DNA from: Acidobacteriaceae bacterium
GTDB lineage: Bacteria > Acidobacteriota > Terriglobia > Terriglobales > Acidobacteriaceae
Direction: 5' to 3'
DNA length: 17,794 bases
Assembly: GCA_030042915.1 (NCBI GenBank)
Contig: JASHYS010000510.1
Coordinates: 1 to 17,794, forward strand
Every line of letters begins with the position of its first letter. Position 1 is the stretch's first letter. This document shows, piece by piece, positions 5,505 to 12,847 of the stretch. The translations under genes were made by a program, and so were the position numbers. The notes beneath the pieces are model-generated. The model searched no databases. It saw only the letters and a list, made by a program, of their open reading frames with translations, and was not told where the DNA came from.

Positions 5505-7400
5505 ATGGGAAAAACCACAGAGAAGAATCGAATTGAAAACCGAAATGTTTCGCTGCTGTTGCTGTTGGTAGTCTTGATTTCCGGCTGCGGCGGCGTGGGA
5601 ATGATGACGGGCGGTTCAGTTTCCACAACTGTGGCTTCCAATGTGAATGGCAAAGTAGTCGGCGGGCAGTTCCCGGTGACAGGCTCAGAAGTCCAGCTCT
5701 ACGCAGCGGGATCGAGTGGATATGGGACCGGAGCGGAGGCGCTGCTTTCTCCAGCAGTAACCACAAACAGCTTCGGTGATTTTTCAATTACCAGCTACAC
5801 CTGCCCATCTTCGTCGGCCCAGACCTATCTTCTGGCGACCGGCGGGGATCCAGGAACCGGATCGAACAATCCTTCCATCGCGCTAATGGCCGCTCTCGGT
5901 CCGTGCGGCGAGCTCAACTCGATCTCATTTGTCGTCATGAATGAGGTTACGACCGTTGCATCGGTCTGGTCGCTGGCTCAGTTTCTGGGTTCCAGTGAAC
6001 AGGTTGGCACAAGTTCTACCAATGCCCAAGGGCTGGTAAACGCTTTTGCGAACGTAAATAACCTGGTCAATATTGCTACAGGAACTTCGCCTGGGGCCTC
6101 GCCGCCCACCAGCGCAATAATTCCCGCCTCGAAGCTTTATACGCTGGCAAACATCCTGGCATCCTGCGTCAACTCCACCGGATCGACTGCCTGTGATGCA
6201 CTTTTCAATGCAGCGGAGCCGCCATCGGGATCGGCGCCGACGGATACGCTTCATGCGGCCCTGGATATCGCCCAAAATCCTTCCCACAACGTTAGCACGC
6301 TGTTTGATCTTGCTGGGCCTTTATCACCGTTCGGGCCGGGCCTTAGCTCTGCTCCCAACGACTGGACGCTTAGCATAACTTTTAAGGGCGGCGGACTCAA
6401 CTATCCAACCTCGATTGCCCTCGATGCTTCGGGGAACCTGTGGGCAGGGAACTATTGCAGTTCGAATAGCCCGTGCAGCTCGGTGACCGAACTTTCCCCC
6501 GCCGGCGAGCCGTTGTCGCCGTCGAGCGGTTTCATCGATTCTCCTGACACGCTGTGGGAGACCTACGGTTTGGCCGTCGATCCGTACAATGGTTACGTCT
6601 GGGTCACGAATCAGCAAACATCAGGCGGAGGCGATGGAAGCGTGTCCGAAATCAACGACGGCCAAGTGGGCTCCTCATTTTCTGGAGGAGGCGTCTACTT
6701 CCCGGTTGCAGTTGCCGCAGATACCGATGGAACCCTCTGGATTGCGGACCAGGGCGATAGCTCGGCGACCAAACTGGAGTATGACGGATCTCCGCTTTCC
6801 GGAAGCTCCGGATGGGGGAACGGACAGCTCGCGGGCCCTGCAGGTGTAGCCATTGACGAGAATCACTTTGCGTGGTTTTCAAACGAAGATGCAAGTTCCG
6901 GTTCGGTGACATCGATATCGTCGGACGGAAGCACAGTAAATGTAATTTCGAGTGGAGGCGATGCGCCCACCGGTATTGCTACTGATAGCATTGGGACGAA
7001 TGGCCACGTGTGGGTCGCCAACTATAGCTCGAGCAGCATAAGCGAATTGGTGTTGAACAATAACGGAACGATAATGGGAACCGCGGCCTCGTACACGGAA
7101 GGCGGCCTCAACCACCCTAATGGCATAGCTGCCGATGGATCAGGGAACGTATGGGTAGGCAATTACATAGGCGATAGCCTGACTGAACTCGAGGGGGCGA
7201 ACGGTACAAACCCCGGCACACCGCTGTCCCCAACGCCGGGTTTGGGGACGGACGCTAACCTCCACGATCCCTATGGCGTCGCGATCGACTCGAGCGGAAA
7301 TATTTGGGTCTCCAACTTTGGTTCCAACACAATCACGCAGCTTCTGGGGGCCGCTGCACCGGTGAAAACGCCGCTAGCGGGTCCACCTCAGGTTCCGTAG
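5505..7400 (+). CDS. NHL-repeat beta-propeller lipoprotein
   Basis: This is a 631-aa exported lipoprotein. The ATG at 5505 is chosen because GGAG lies at 5492-5495 and the product begins MGKTTEKNRIENRN followed by a leucine-rich core and the lipobox LISGC (Cys28). An N-terminal region of about 30-290 contains a carboxypeptidase-regulatory-like segment (VNGKVVGGQFPVTGSEVQL, FGDFSITSYTC) and a helical section. From about 300 to the end there are seven repeats of the form P-x-G-hydrophobic-A-hydrophobic-D-x-x-G-x-x-W-hydrophobic-x-N, starting near residues 300, 354, 398, 444, 488, 535 and 587. Examples are YPTSIALDASGNLWAGN and HPNGIAADGSGNVWVGN. Seven blades are enough to close a Vgb/NHL-type propeller. 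Such domains bind proteins or glycans; catalytic residues of Vgb lyase were not identified. It stands between two exosortase genes but lacks a CTERM signal. Its ligand is unknown. Confidence 0.83.
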   Translation: MGKTTEKNRIENRNVSLLLLLVVLISGCGGVGMMTGGSVSTTVASNVNGKVVGGQFPVTGSEVQLYAAGSSGYGTGAEALLSPAVTTNSFGDFSITSYTCPSSSAQTYLLATGGDPGTGSNNPSIALMAALGPCGELNSISFVVMNEVTTVASVWSLAQFLGSSEQVGTSSTNAQGLVNAFANVNNLVNIATGTSPGASPPTSAIIPASKLYTLANILASCVNSTGSTACDALFNAAEPPSGSAPTDTLHAALDIAQNPSHNVSTLFDLAGPLSPFGPGLSSAPNDWTLSITFKGGGLNYPTSIALDASGNLWAGNYCSSNSPCSSVTELSPAGEPLSPSSGFIDSPDTLWETYGLAVDPYNGYVWVTNQQTSGGGDGSVSEINDGQVGSSFSGGGVYFPVAVAADTDGTLWIADQGDSSATKLEYDGSPLSGSSGWGNGQLAGPAGVAIDENHFAWFSNEDASSGSVTSISSDGSTVNVISSGGDAPTGIATDSIGTNGHVWVANYSSSSISELVLNNNGTIMGTAASYTEGGLNHPNGIAADGSGNVWVGNYIGDSLTELEGANGTNPGTPLSPTPGLGTDANLHDPYGVAIDSSGNIWVSNFGSNTITQLLGAAAPVKTPLAGPPQVP

Positions 7401-7517
7401 GCTTGCGAAGGTGTGGTATTCAACATGAAAAGGGCAAACAAGGAATCGTAGCCCGGTGGGTTTCCGTCTACGTGCGACAGAACCAATAAGCAAACCGCCG
7501 TAGACAGTTTGACCGCA

Positions 7518-7535
7518 GCCGAGCCGTTTCTCGGC
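7518..7535. other. Short GC hairpin before the second exosortase
   Basis: GCCGAG (7518-7523) pairs with CTCGGC (7530-7535) around a CCGTTT loop, 38 bp upstream of the start codon at 7574. No T-run follows on the plus strand, so it is a weak terminator candidate at best and may be a leader structure. The rest of 7401-7573 shows no other feature. Confidence 0.25.
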
Positions 7536-7573
7536 CGAATGCAATAATAGCCAATAGAGGATGAGCATCCGCC

Positions 7574-9226
7574 ATGGCGGAAGAATTAGAGCTTGCGCCG
7601 CCGAGCTTCAAAGAAGTGGAGCTGGAACAGGGGCAGCGATTTGGCCGCCCGATTGCGGCGCCTATCGCGTTGTGGGCCGGCATCGCTCTGCTTACGGCGG
7701 TTGGCTGCCTGGGAATTTCTCGCGAACTGTCGCTCCTTTGGCTCAACTGGATGACCGATCCCCTCCGTTCGATCGGAATGTTCATTCCGCCGGTCGCCAT
7801 CGTGCTCACACTTCGCGTATGGCAGCAAACCGGTTGGGAGATGCGAGGCAATTGGTGGGGCATTCTGGCAATTGGGTCTTCCTATTCGTTAAGCCTGCTT
7901 CGGCAGACCCCGCCCTTCGCAATCTTGGGAAAACTTCAGATACCTCTCATCCCGACAGCCTTCCCCGTTTATGCCTATGGCTGTGGCGTCGTGCTGCTGT
8001 TTTTCGGCCCGCGCGTATGGCGCAAGGCATGGTTTTCGCTGGGACTGCTGCTGCTTTGCCAGCCTGTTCCCCACTGGACCACAACCCTAATCGATGTCCC
8101 GTTGCAAAGTATCTCGGCCCAGGTGGCACGCTCCTTCGCGGCCTTGATCGGCTTGACCCCGACAAGTTCGCAACTGCGGCTAATGTTTGCACCTGACTTC
8201 GGCATGTTTATCGCACCCGGCTGCGATGGTATTCGTGGCGCGGTCGCAATGGGATATGTGGCACTCGTTCTCGGCTACCTGAAGCGCGTTTCCCTCCGCC
8301 GATGGGCAGCCTACGTGACCGGCGCGGTCCTTTTGGGATACTTCTTCAACTTCATAAGGCTTTGCGTCCTGGTCCTTTATTACCGCATCGCCATCGGCCA
8401 TCCCGCGCTGCAGAACGTGGCCAGTCAGGCGGATTACGTCATTGGTTTTTGCCTGTTCCTGATTGCGGCTCTTCTGTTTCTGTGGATGGCGCGTCAAAAA
8501 AAGCAGAATCCGTTTCCAGGGAAAGCCGCCTTACGCGACGTTGTATCCAGAACTCCGATACGAGACATTTCCGTCAAGGGGGCAGCCTTCGCAATCCTGT
8601 TGCTGGCTGTTCTTGCGCTGCCATCCTCAGCGCTCAGATTGAGCGGCAATCGTGTGCCAACACCTGCCTCGCTTGCCGGCCGCATGCCGAAACAAATCGG
8701 CGCGTTTAAGCTGACTCGCACGTGGTTTGAGCAACAAAGCGGTAAGATCCTCGTTGAAGCCGGATCCTATTCCGCGCCGCAATCTGACGAGATTACGTTT
8801 GCCGTCTGGGTTGCGCCGGTTGATCGCTTCCATAATGCAAACCTTTGCTGGCTGACTCGCGGTGTCCAACCAGATGTTCTAACCAACCGCTCATTCGTCG
8901 CAGCCAAAGGTAACTCGGTCGAATTCAGCACCGGCTTCTACCACGACGGCCTCACTGACAGCATGGTAGCGAGTGCAACATGCACTCCTCGATCCTGCTT
9001 GCAATCGCAAGAAGTAGCTCTTAGTTCACACGACGGTATTGTCTTATACAAGCCCGAGCTCGATGAGCTTGGCCTGTCGGGAAACCACCCTGTCTCCGTT
9101 ATGATTCGGATCGATAAACCTTATTGGAACGCGTCGAAGTCCGTCCAGATCGACTTGCTGTCGGCCGAGGCGCAAAGGTTCATTTCTGGCCTTGATCCGC
9201 TGAGCCTGAGCCAGGCGTTTCAATAG
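7574..9226 (+). CDS. Exosortase with fused C-terminal EpsI-like domain
   Basis: This is a 550-aa membrane protein. Residues about 25-315 hold eight or so hydrophobic helices of an EpsH-type exosortase, with the catalytic region APGCDGIRGAVAMGY (Cys217) and FNFIRLCVLVLYY (Arg262). The third helix, SQADYVIGFCLF, has Asp287 where the family normally carries His (H-x-x-x-G), so the usual Cys/Arg/His set is not complete by this reading. After a final membrane span near 335-350, residues 365-550 form an exported domain with an EpsI/DUF3485 look: a strand-rich region with VAPVDRFHNANLCWLTRG in place of the usual H-x-P-x-x-C motif. Exosortase-EpsI fusions are known; a fused subclass sometimes called XrtJ occurs in Acidobacteria and is a plausible home for this one. 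It converges on the EPS cluster to its right. The ATG at 7574 follows AGAGGATG at some distance. No PEP-CTERM substrate is visible in the window. Confidence 0.85.
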   Translation: MAEELELAPPSFKEVELEQGQRFGRPIAAPIALWAGIALLTAVGCLGISRELSLLWLNWMTDPLRSIGMFIPPVAIVLTLRVWQQTGWEMRGNWWGILAIGSSYSLSLLRQTPPFAILGKLQIPLIPTAFPVYAYGCGVVLLFFGPRVWRKAWFSLGLLLLCQPVPHWTTTLIDVPLQSISAQVARSFAALIGLTPTSSQLRLMFAPDFGMFIAPGCDGIRGAVAMGYVALVLGYLKRVSLRRWAAYVTGAVLLGYFFNFIRLCVLVLYYRIAIGHPALQNVASQADYVIGFCLFLIAALLFLWMARQKKQNPFPGKAALRDVVSRTPIRDISVKGAAFAILLLAVLALPSSALRLSGNRVPTPASLAGRMPKQIGAFKLTRTWFEQQSGKILVEAGSYSAPQSDEITFAVWVAPVDRFHNANLCWLTRGVQPDVLTNRSFVAAKGNSVEFSTGFYHDGLTDSMVASATCTPRSCLQSQEVALSSHDGIVLYKPELDELGLSGNHPVSVMIRIDKPYWNASKSVQIDLLSAEAQRFISGLDPLSLSQAFQ

Positions 9227-9383
9227 ATCGGTAAACGGCCGTCACAGACGCCATCAGAACAATGATTTGTGCTTTCCTTCTCTTGCCATACAAACCACGG
9301 ACGCATCTAAAGCTCGAGAACAGGTCGGGGAGCGGTGGAACTGAGTAGGCGGCGTCGCGGCGAGGCTGGAGCGCCATAGGATC

Positions 9384-10805
9384 TTAACGAGCCTCGGCGT
9401 ATAGGGGTAATTCTGAACCTTGCGGACCCAGTTCTGCGAGTTTCTTGAGCAATACGCGCTCAATGCATTCGGCAAATGGCAAAACGATTGAACCATTTCC
9501 GTTGGCTTGCTTGTCGCGGGTAAATATGATGTATCCGCGACCCGGAAAATCTACCCGGATATGCCAGCATGACTCCGCCCTTATATGCCAAGTCTCACCG
9601 TCGACCCGCATCTCAATTCCAGAGAAGCCAAAAGCCGCGCTCTCGCAGCGGAGCAATTCCCACGTCTGATCGAGAGAATTGCTTGCCACCAGCTTCCTCT
9701 CAAATTCAACCAGGTTGACTTGAGCCAGGAACCAGCGTCTATACTCACCGCCAAATAAAGCCTTGCCGACAATACCGAACTCCATATAGCCGAGTTCCCG
9801 AATGCCGAGAACGGCAGCGACAGATACGGCCAAGACGATTGCGCCGCGGTACGATCCATCCGGAAGTGTAAGCAGAAGGCCAGCAATACTCGCCAATCCG
9901 CAAGATCCATAGAGGATAATTACTACGCGCCGCGGCGGTAGTCCTCGGGAGAGTAAGCGGTGATGAATATGTCTCCGGTCGGCATTAAATATGGGCATAC
10001 CGGACACAAGCCGCCGTACGATCGCAAGGCCAACATCGAGCAGTGGAACGAAGAGCGCCACGAGCGGTGCAATCATGCTGAGAATCGTCGTGGACTTTTC
10101 GGTCCACACAATACCGTAGCAACCGAGCAGGAACCCGAGCGTCAAGCTCCCACAATCCCCGAGGAAAATGGACGCCGGGCTGAAGTTATATCGCAGAAAG
10201 CCGAGCAATGCACCGGCCAACGGGACGGTTGCGAGTGCAAGGCCGATGTTACCGTGAAGAAGTGCGGCAACGAGCGTTGTTACGACTGCAAACACTCCTA
10301 CTCCAGCTGCAAGGCCATCTACTCCATCAATAAGATTCATCGCATTGGAGCACGCCACAATCCATACGGTCGTTAGCACAATACTTAATACAGAGGGTAG
10401 CTCATGTCCCCCAATCGTTCTCAGGTGAATACCGCTTCCCCACGCCATCAATGCGGCGGCAACTTGGGCGAGGAGCTTAAACACAGGGCGCACCTGGCGC
10501 ACGTCATCTAGAAGTCCGACCGCGAAAATGACGGCCATCGCTGGCAGAAGCCGAAGCGCAAACGGCGTTCCGGCCCGCACCATTGATGTAGCGCTGAAAC
10601 GGAAGATAGACAGTGACCAATATGCTGCGAGAGCTGAAACAAGAATCGCAACGCCACCGAGTCTCGGGATAGGCACTTCATGAATCTTGCGATGATGGTC
10701 AGGTGTGTCGACCAATCGCAGCTTCAGCGCAATGTTCCGGACGAACGGCGTTATGACCATTGCCAACAGAAAGGACACAACAGCGAGAAAGAACAATGCA
10801 CGCAC
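9384..10805 (-). CDS. WecA/MraY-family polyprenyl-phosphate sugar-1-phosphate transferase, C-terminally extended
   Basis: This is a 473-aa integral membrane enzyme expected to transfer a (N-acetyl)hexosamine-1-phosphate from a UDP-sugar to undecaprenyl phosphate, starting an EPS or O-antigen repeat. Family motifs are all present: DTPDHHRKIHEVPIPRLGG (33-51), GLLDD with Asp100/Asp101, NLIDGVDGLAAG with Asp160 and Asp163, FLGDCGS with Asp217, and the WecA-type loop DRRHIHHRL (276-284). About eleven membrane helices end near residue 338. Residues 341-473 are an extra soluble domain (EFERKLVASNSLDQTWELL, then a strand-rich part) not found in plain WecA. The start is GTG, with AGGTGA a few bases upstream inside the previous gene; only 2 bp separate the genes, so they are surely co-transcribed. 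The exact sugar cannot be read from sequence. It converges with the exosortase gene across 157 bp without an evident terminator. Confidence 0.9.
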   Translation of the reverse strand: MRALFFLAVVSFLLAMVITPFVRNIALKLRLVDTPDHHRKIHEVPIPRLGGVAILVSALAAYWSLSIFRFSATSMVRAGTPFALRLLPAMAVIFAVGLLDDVRQVRPVFKLLAQVAAALMAWGSGIHLRTIGGHELPSVLSIVLTTVWIVACSNAMNLIDGVDGLAAGVGVFAVVTTLVAALLHGNIGLALATVPLAGALLGFLRYNFSPASIFLGDCGSLTLGFLLGCYGIVWTEKSTTILSMIAPLVALFVPLLDVGLAIVRRLVSGMPIFNADRRHIHHRLLSRGLPPRRVVIILYGSCGLASIAGLLLTLPDGSYRGAIVLAVSVAAVLGIRELGYMEFGIVGKALFGGEYRRWFLAQVNLVEFERKLVASNSLDQTWELLRCESAAFGFSGIEMRVDGETWHIRAESCWHIRVDFPGRGYIIFTRDKQANGNGSIVLPFAECIERVLLKKLAELGPQGSELPLYAEAR

Positions 10806-10807
10806 GG

Positions 10808-12019
10808 TCAGTCACCTATAACAGCCTGTGTTAGCCTCGTTGTCGATTCGCCAGCAACACGGAGTTGATTGATCACGTCTAACACACGGCCGACTCCGAT
10901 CGGCTTGTCGAAGTTCTCTTCGAATACGATACGCGCGCGTGCGCCGGCTTCCGCTATCAAGTGACGGTTGACATTCAAGTGGAGCAAGAGATTTTCGAGC
11001 TGGGTAACATCGCCTGGCGCAATCTGCCACCCGCACTGATAGCGGCTAATATAATCAGAGGGCGTGGAACCTTTCGGTCCAATATAGAGGATTGGGCGAC
11101 CTGCTGCCATGATCCCGTAAATCTTGCTAGGAACGATTGACCCGACTGTCTCCGGCAGTTGCGTCACAAGACCAAGGTGACCCTCCGCAAGGCTTTTACC
11201 CAGGTCTGTTCGCTTACAGTAGGGCTTAAAGATAACGTTGCCGATACCCTTTTTTTGGCATGCGATTTGAAGATGTCTCCGTTTGGGACCGTCGCCTGCA
11301 AACACGAACCGATAATTCGGATGGTTGGCGAGACGCTCAATGACCCCTGAAATTGTGTCGATTTCGTGGGCGAGCCCAAAATTACCTGAATAGCTGATGA
11401 CAAGCGCCCCATCAGTGAAGGGACGCGGATATATTTCCTTTCCGTCCGCCCAGTTTTCAGCGACATGAATTGTTTCGCGAGTGATCCCCCGTGCCATTAG
11501 CCGGTCCCTCATATCGACACCAAGGACAATAATGGCGCCGGCATGTCGGCGGGACCAATCGAGGACTGCGCCTGCAACGCGATCGGCAATTCCTTTGCGT
11601 TTTAGATAGCCGATGTCGCTCGCAATATCGGGATAAACGTCCATTTCCCAAAGGATGTGGCTTGCACCTTGGAAAAGAGCCAAGCCATAGCCTACCGGGG
11701 ACAAAAATGGCGGGGTCGTTAGGGTGAGATAGATGTCAGCGGAAGGGAGGCGAATTCCGTGCCAGATTGTCCCCGCGAGATAGGAAATATATGAAGCGAT
11801 GCGGCCAACGCCACTCCGACCGAACGTGATTCCTTTTGTCCGGATGACGGTAATATTTCGTACCAGGGCGGCATCACTATTCAGGCATCTTTCATTCTTA
11901 CCGCTGCAAAGGACGGTGACGTCATTGTCTTCAGCAAGAGCCTGAGCGAGATCCGACAGAAACTGTGCTGTGGCAACAGTGTCAGGCCAAAAAAACTGAT
12001 TGAGGAGGACGATGCGCAT
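10808..12019 (-). CDS. GT4 glycosyltransferase, WbuB-like
   Basis: This is a 403-aa cytoplasmic glycosyltransferase of the GT-B fold. The N-terminus RIVLLNQFFWPDTVATAQFL, the TTPPFLSPVG segment (101-110), WEMDVYPD (124-131) and VAENWAD (186-192) are characteristic of the WbuB/WcaL-like branch of GT4, which often adds an N-acetyl-fucosamine or related sugar in O-antigen and capsule pathways. The C-terminal donor-binding half shows FVFAGDGPKR and VPSKIYGIMAAGRP; the position of the second Glu of the usual E-x7-E pair is not conserved, as is common in this branch. It is the first gene after a 224-bp gap with two operator-like palindromes, and is followed 2 bp later by the WecA-like gene, forming a probable two-gene transcription unit. 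The ATG at 12019 has only a weak ribosome binding site. Confidence 0.87.
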   Translation of the reverse strand: MRIVLLNQFFWPDTVATAQFLSDLAQALAEDNDVTVLCSGKNERCLNSDAALVRNITVIRTKGITFGRSGVGRIASYISYLAGTIWHGIRLPSADIYLTLTTPPFLSPVGYGLALFQGASHILWEMDVYPDIASDIGYLKRKGIADRVAGAVLDWSRRHAGAIIVLGVDMRDRLMARGITRETIHVAENWADGKEIYPRPFTDGALVISYSGNFGLAHEIDTISGVIERLANHPNYRFVFAGDGPKRRHLQIACQKKGIGNVIFKPYCKRTDLGKSLAEGHLGLVTQLPETVGSIVPSKIYGIMAAGRPILYIGPKGSTPSDYISRYQCGWQIAPGDVTQLENLLLHLNVNRHLIAEAGARARIVFEENFDKPIGVGRVLDVINQLRVAGESTTRLTQAVIGD

Positions 12020-12121
12020 GGCTCAAGATGGTTATGCCATCGATTAAGCTGCGCTATGTCAAGCTGTGGTGAAAAATCAGACAAATCAACGGATCGAGAC
12101 GACTCCCTCTGGAAATTGTGT

Positions 12122-12135
12122 CTTACAAGTGTAAG
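12122..12135. promoter_or_regulatory. BlaI/MecI/CopY-type operator-like palindrome, copy 1
   Basis: CTTACA-AG-TGTAAG is a perfect 6-2-6 inverted repeat whose core TACA-NN-TGTA matches the cop-box / BlaI-MecI operator form. It lies 103 bp upstream of the start codon at 12019. No BlaI-family gene is in the window, so the regulator is inferred. Confidence 0.45.
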
Positions 12136-12169
12136 TGGTGCGCTAGACGTATGACAGTCGTAATTCTGT

Positions 12170-12183
12170 CTTACATACGTAAG
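12170..12183. promoter_or_regulatory. Operator-like palindrome, copy 2 (imperfect)
   Basis: CTTACATACGTAAG keeps the outer arms of copy 1 and reads TACA-TA-CGTA in the core, one base away from TACA-NN-TGTA. In both copies the palindrome is preceded by TGT or GT and followed by T, extending the similarity beyond the palindrome itself. Confidence 0.38.
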
Positions 12184-12243
12184 TAAGGATTCGGTTTCGC
12201 AGACCATCATAATGTCCGGCATCACGGGCCCCAGCTTTGCTTG

Positions 12244-12834
12244 TTAGGAGGCGAGAACGGAACGCGAAAGGTGATTGGATGCCGCCTGAAAGACGCGCTG
12301 TTTGACAAAGCAGGCTGGGTTCCCGGCATGAATCTCAAAGGCGGGAATGGATTTTGTCACGACACTTCCCGCTGCAGCTACCGCACATTGGCCTACGGTC
12401 ACGCCAGGGCATATCAGTGCGCGAGCTCCTATCCACGCACCGTCTTCCACTACAATTGGCCGCACCAACAGGCCGAATGCCGGGTCAGACCAGTCATGAT
12501 TCCCCGTGCACAGCTGGGCGCCCTGAGATATACATATGTTGGAGCCAATTGTGATTTGGATGAGATTATCGATCCATACATCCTCACCGATCCAGGTATG
12601 ATCGCCAATTGATAGAAGCCATGGGTACTTCACACGTATGCCGGGCTTCAAAACGACGCCGCACCCCAGGCGAGCGCCGAAGCAGCGGAGAATGAAACCT
12701 CGGACCGAAGAAAGCGGCAATAATTGAAACCGAACGAGAGGCAGACCCACGAAGAACCATAAAGCGCGGACGAGCCTGCTTCGCCCTGGCGAATACCACG
12801 AGTTATCGTAAGAGGAAAAATCTGGAAGCCGCAT
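12244..12834 (-). CDS. WcaF-like acetyltransferase (left-handed beta-helix)
   Basis: This is a 196-aa acyl transferase of the hexapeptide-repeat superfamily, most like the WcaF-type colanic acid acetyltransferases. The N-terminus (DFSSYDNSWYSPGRSRLVRALWFFVG) is the WcaF-family signature. Repeating hydrophobic-G-x-x-x-x hexapeptides run from about 60 to 165 (IGDHTWIGEDVWIDN, VVEDGAWIGARALICPGVTVG). His113 in CTGNHDW is the expected catalytic base and the chain ends with the usual AGNPA. It probably acetylates a sugar on the growing lipid-linked oligosaccharide using acetyl-CoA. The gene begins 13 bp after the stop of the upstream GT4, so it is the last gene of a six-gene leftward run before the regulatory gap. 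No clear ribosome binding site precedes the ATG. Confidence 0.87.
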   Translation of the reverse strand: MRLPDFSSYDNSWYSPGRSRLVRALWFFVGLPLVRFQLLPLSSVRGFILRCFGARLGCGVVLKPGIRVKYPWLLSIGDHTWIGEDVWIDNLIQITIGSNICISQGAQLCTGNHDWSDPAFGLLVRPIVVEDGAWIGARALICPGVTVGQCAVAAAGSVVTKSIPAFEIHAGNPACFVKQRVFQAASNHLSRSVLAS

Positions 12835-12847
12835 ATAGGGTTCGAGA

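Larger units (their letters stand above)
12020..12243. promoter_or_regulatory. Intergenic regulatory region inside the EPS cluster
   Basis: This is the largest gap in an otherwise tightly packed set of leftward genes. It holds two palindromes centred 48 bp apart (12122-12135 and 12170-12183), and a broken inverted repeat: ACGTATGACAG at 12147-12157 against CTGTC-TTA-CATACGT at 12166-12180. The likely purpose is a separate, regulated promoter for the WbuB-like and WecA-like genes to its left. No confident -35/-10 pair was assigned. Confidence 0.5.

Noticed and set aside
7200..7400. C-terminus of the NHL lipoprotein as an exosortase signal
   Set aside because: It ends in a Pro-rich tail (LAGPPQVP) with no membrane segment.
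9227..9383. Bidirectional terminator between the converging exosortase and WecA-like genes
   Set aside because: Only short GC-rich complementary stretches are present, without a convincing stem or T-run on either strand.
9960..10376. 138-aa open frame on the plus strand
   Set aside because: It lies opposite the conserved core of the WecA-like gene and is a charged, low-similarity translation with no domain.
12057..12062. TTGACA on the minus strand as a -35 box for the WbuB-like gene
   Set aside because: No acceptable -10 occurs 16-18 bp downstream, and such a promoter would start transcription almost at the start codon.
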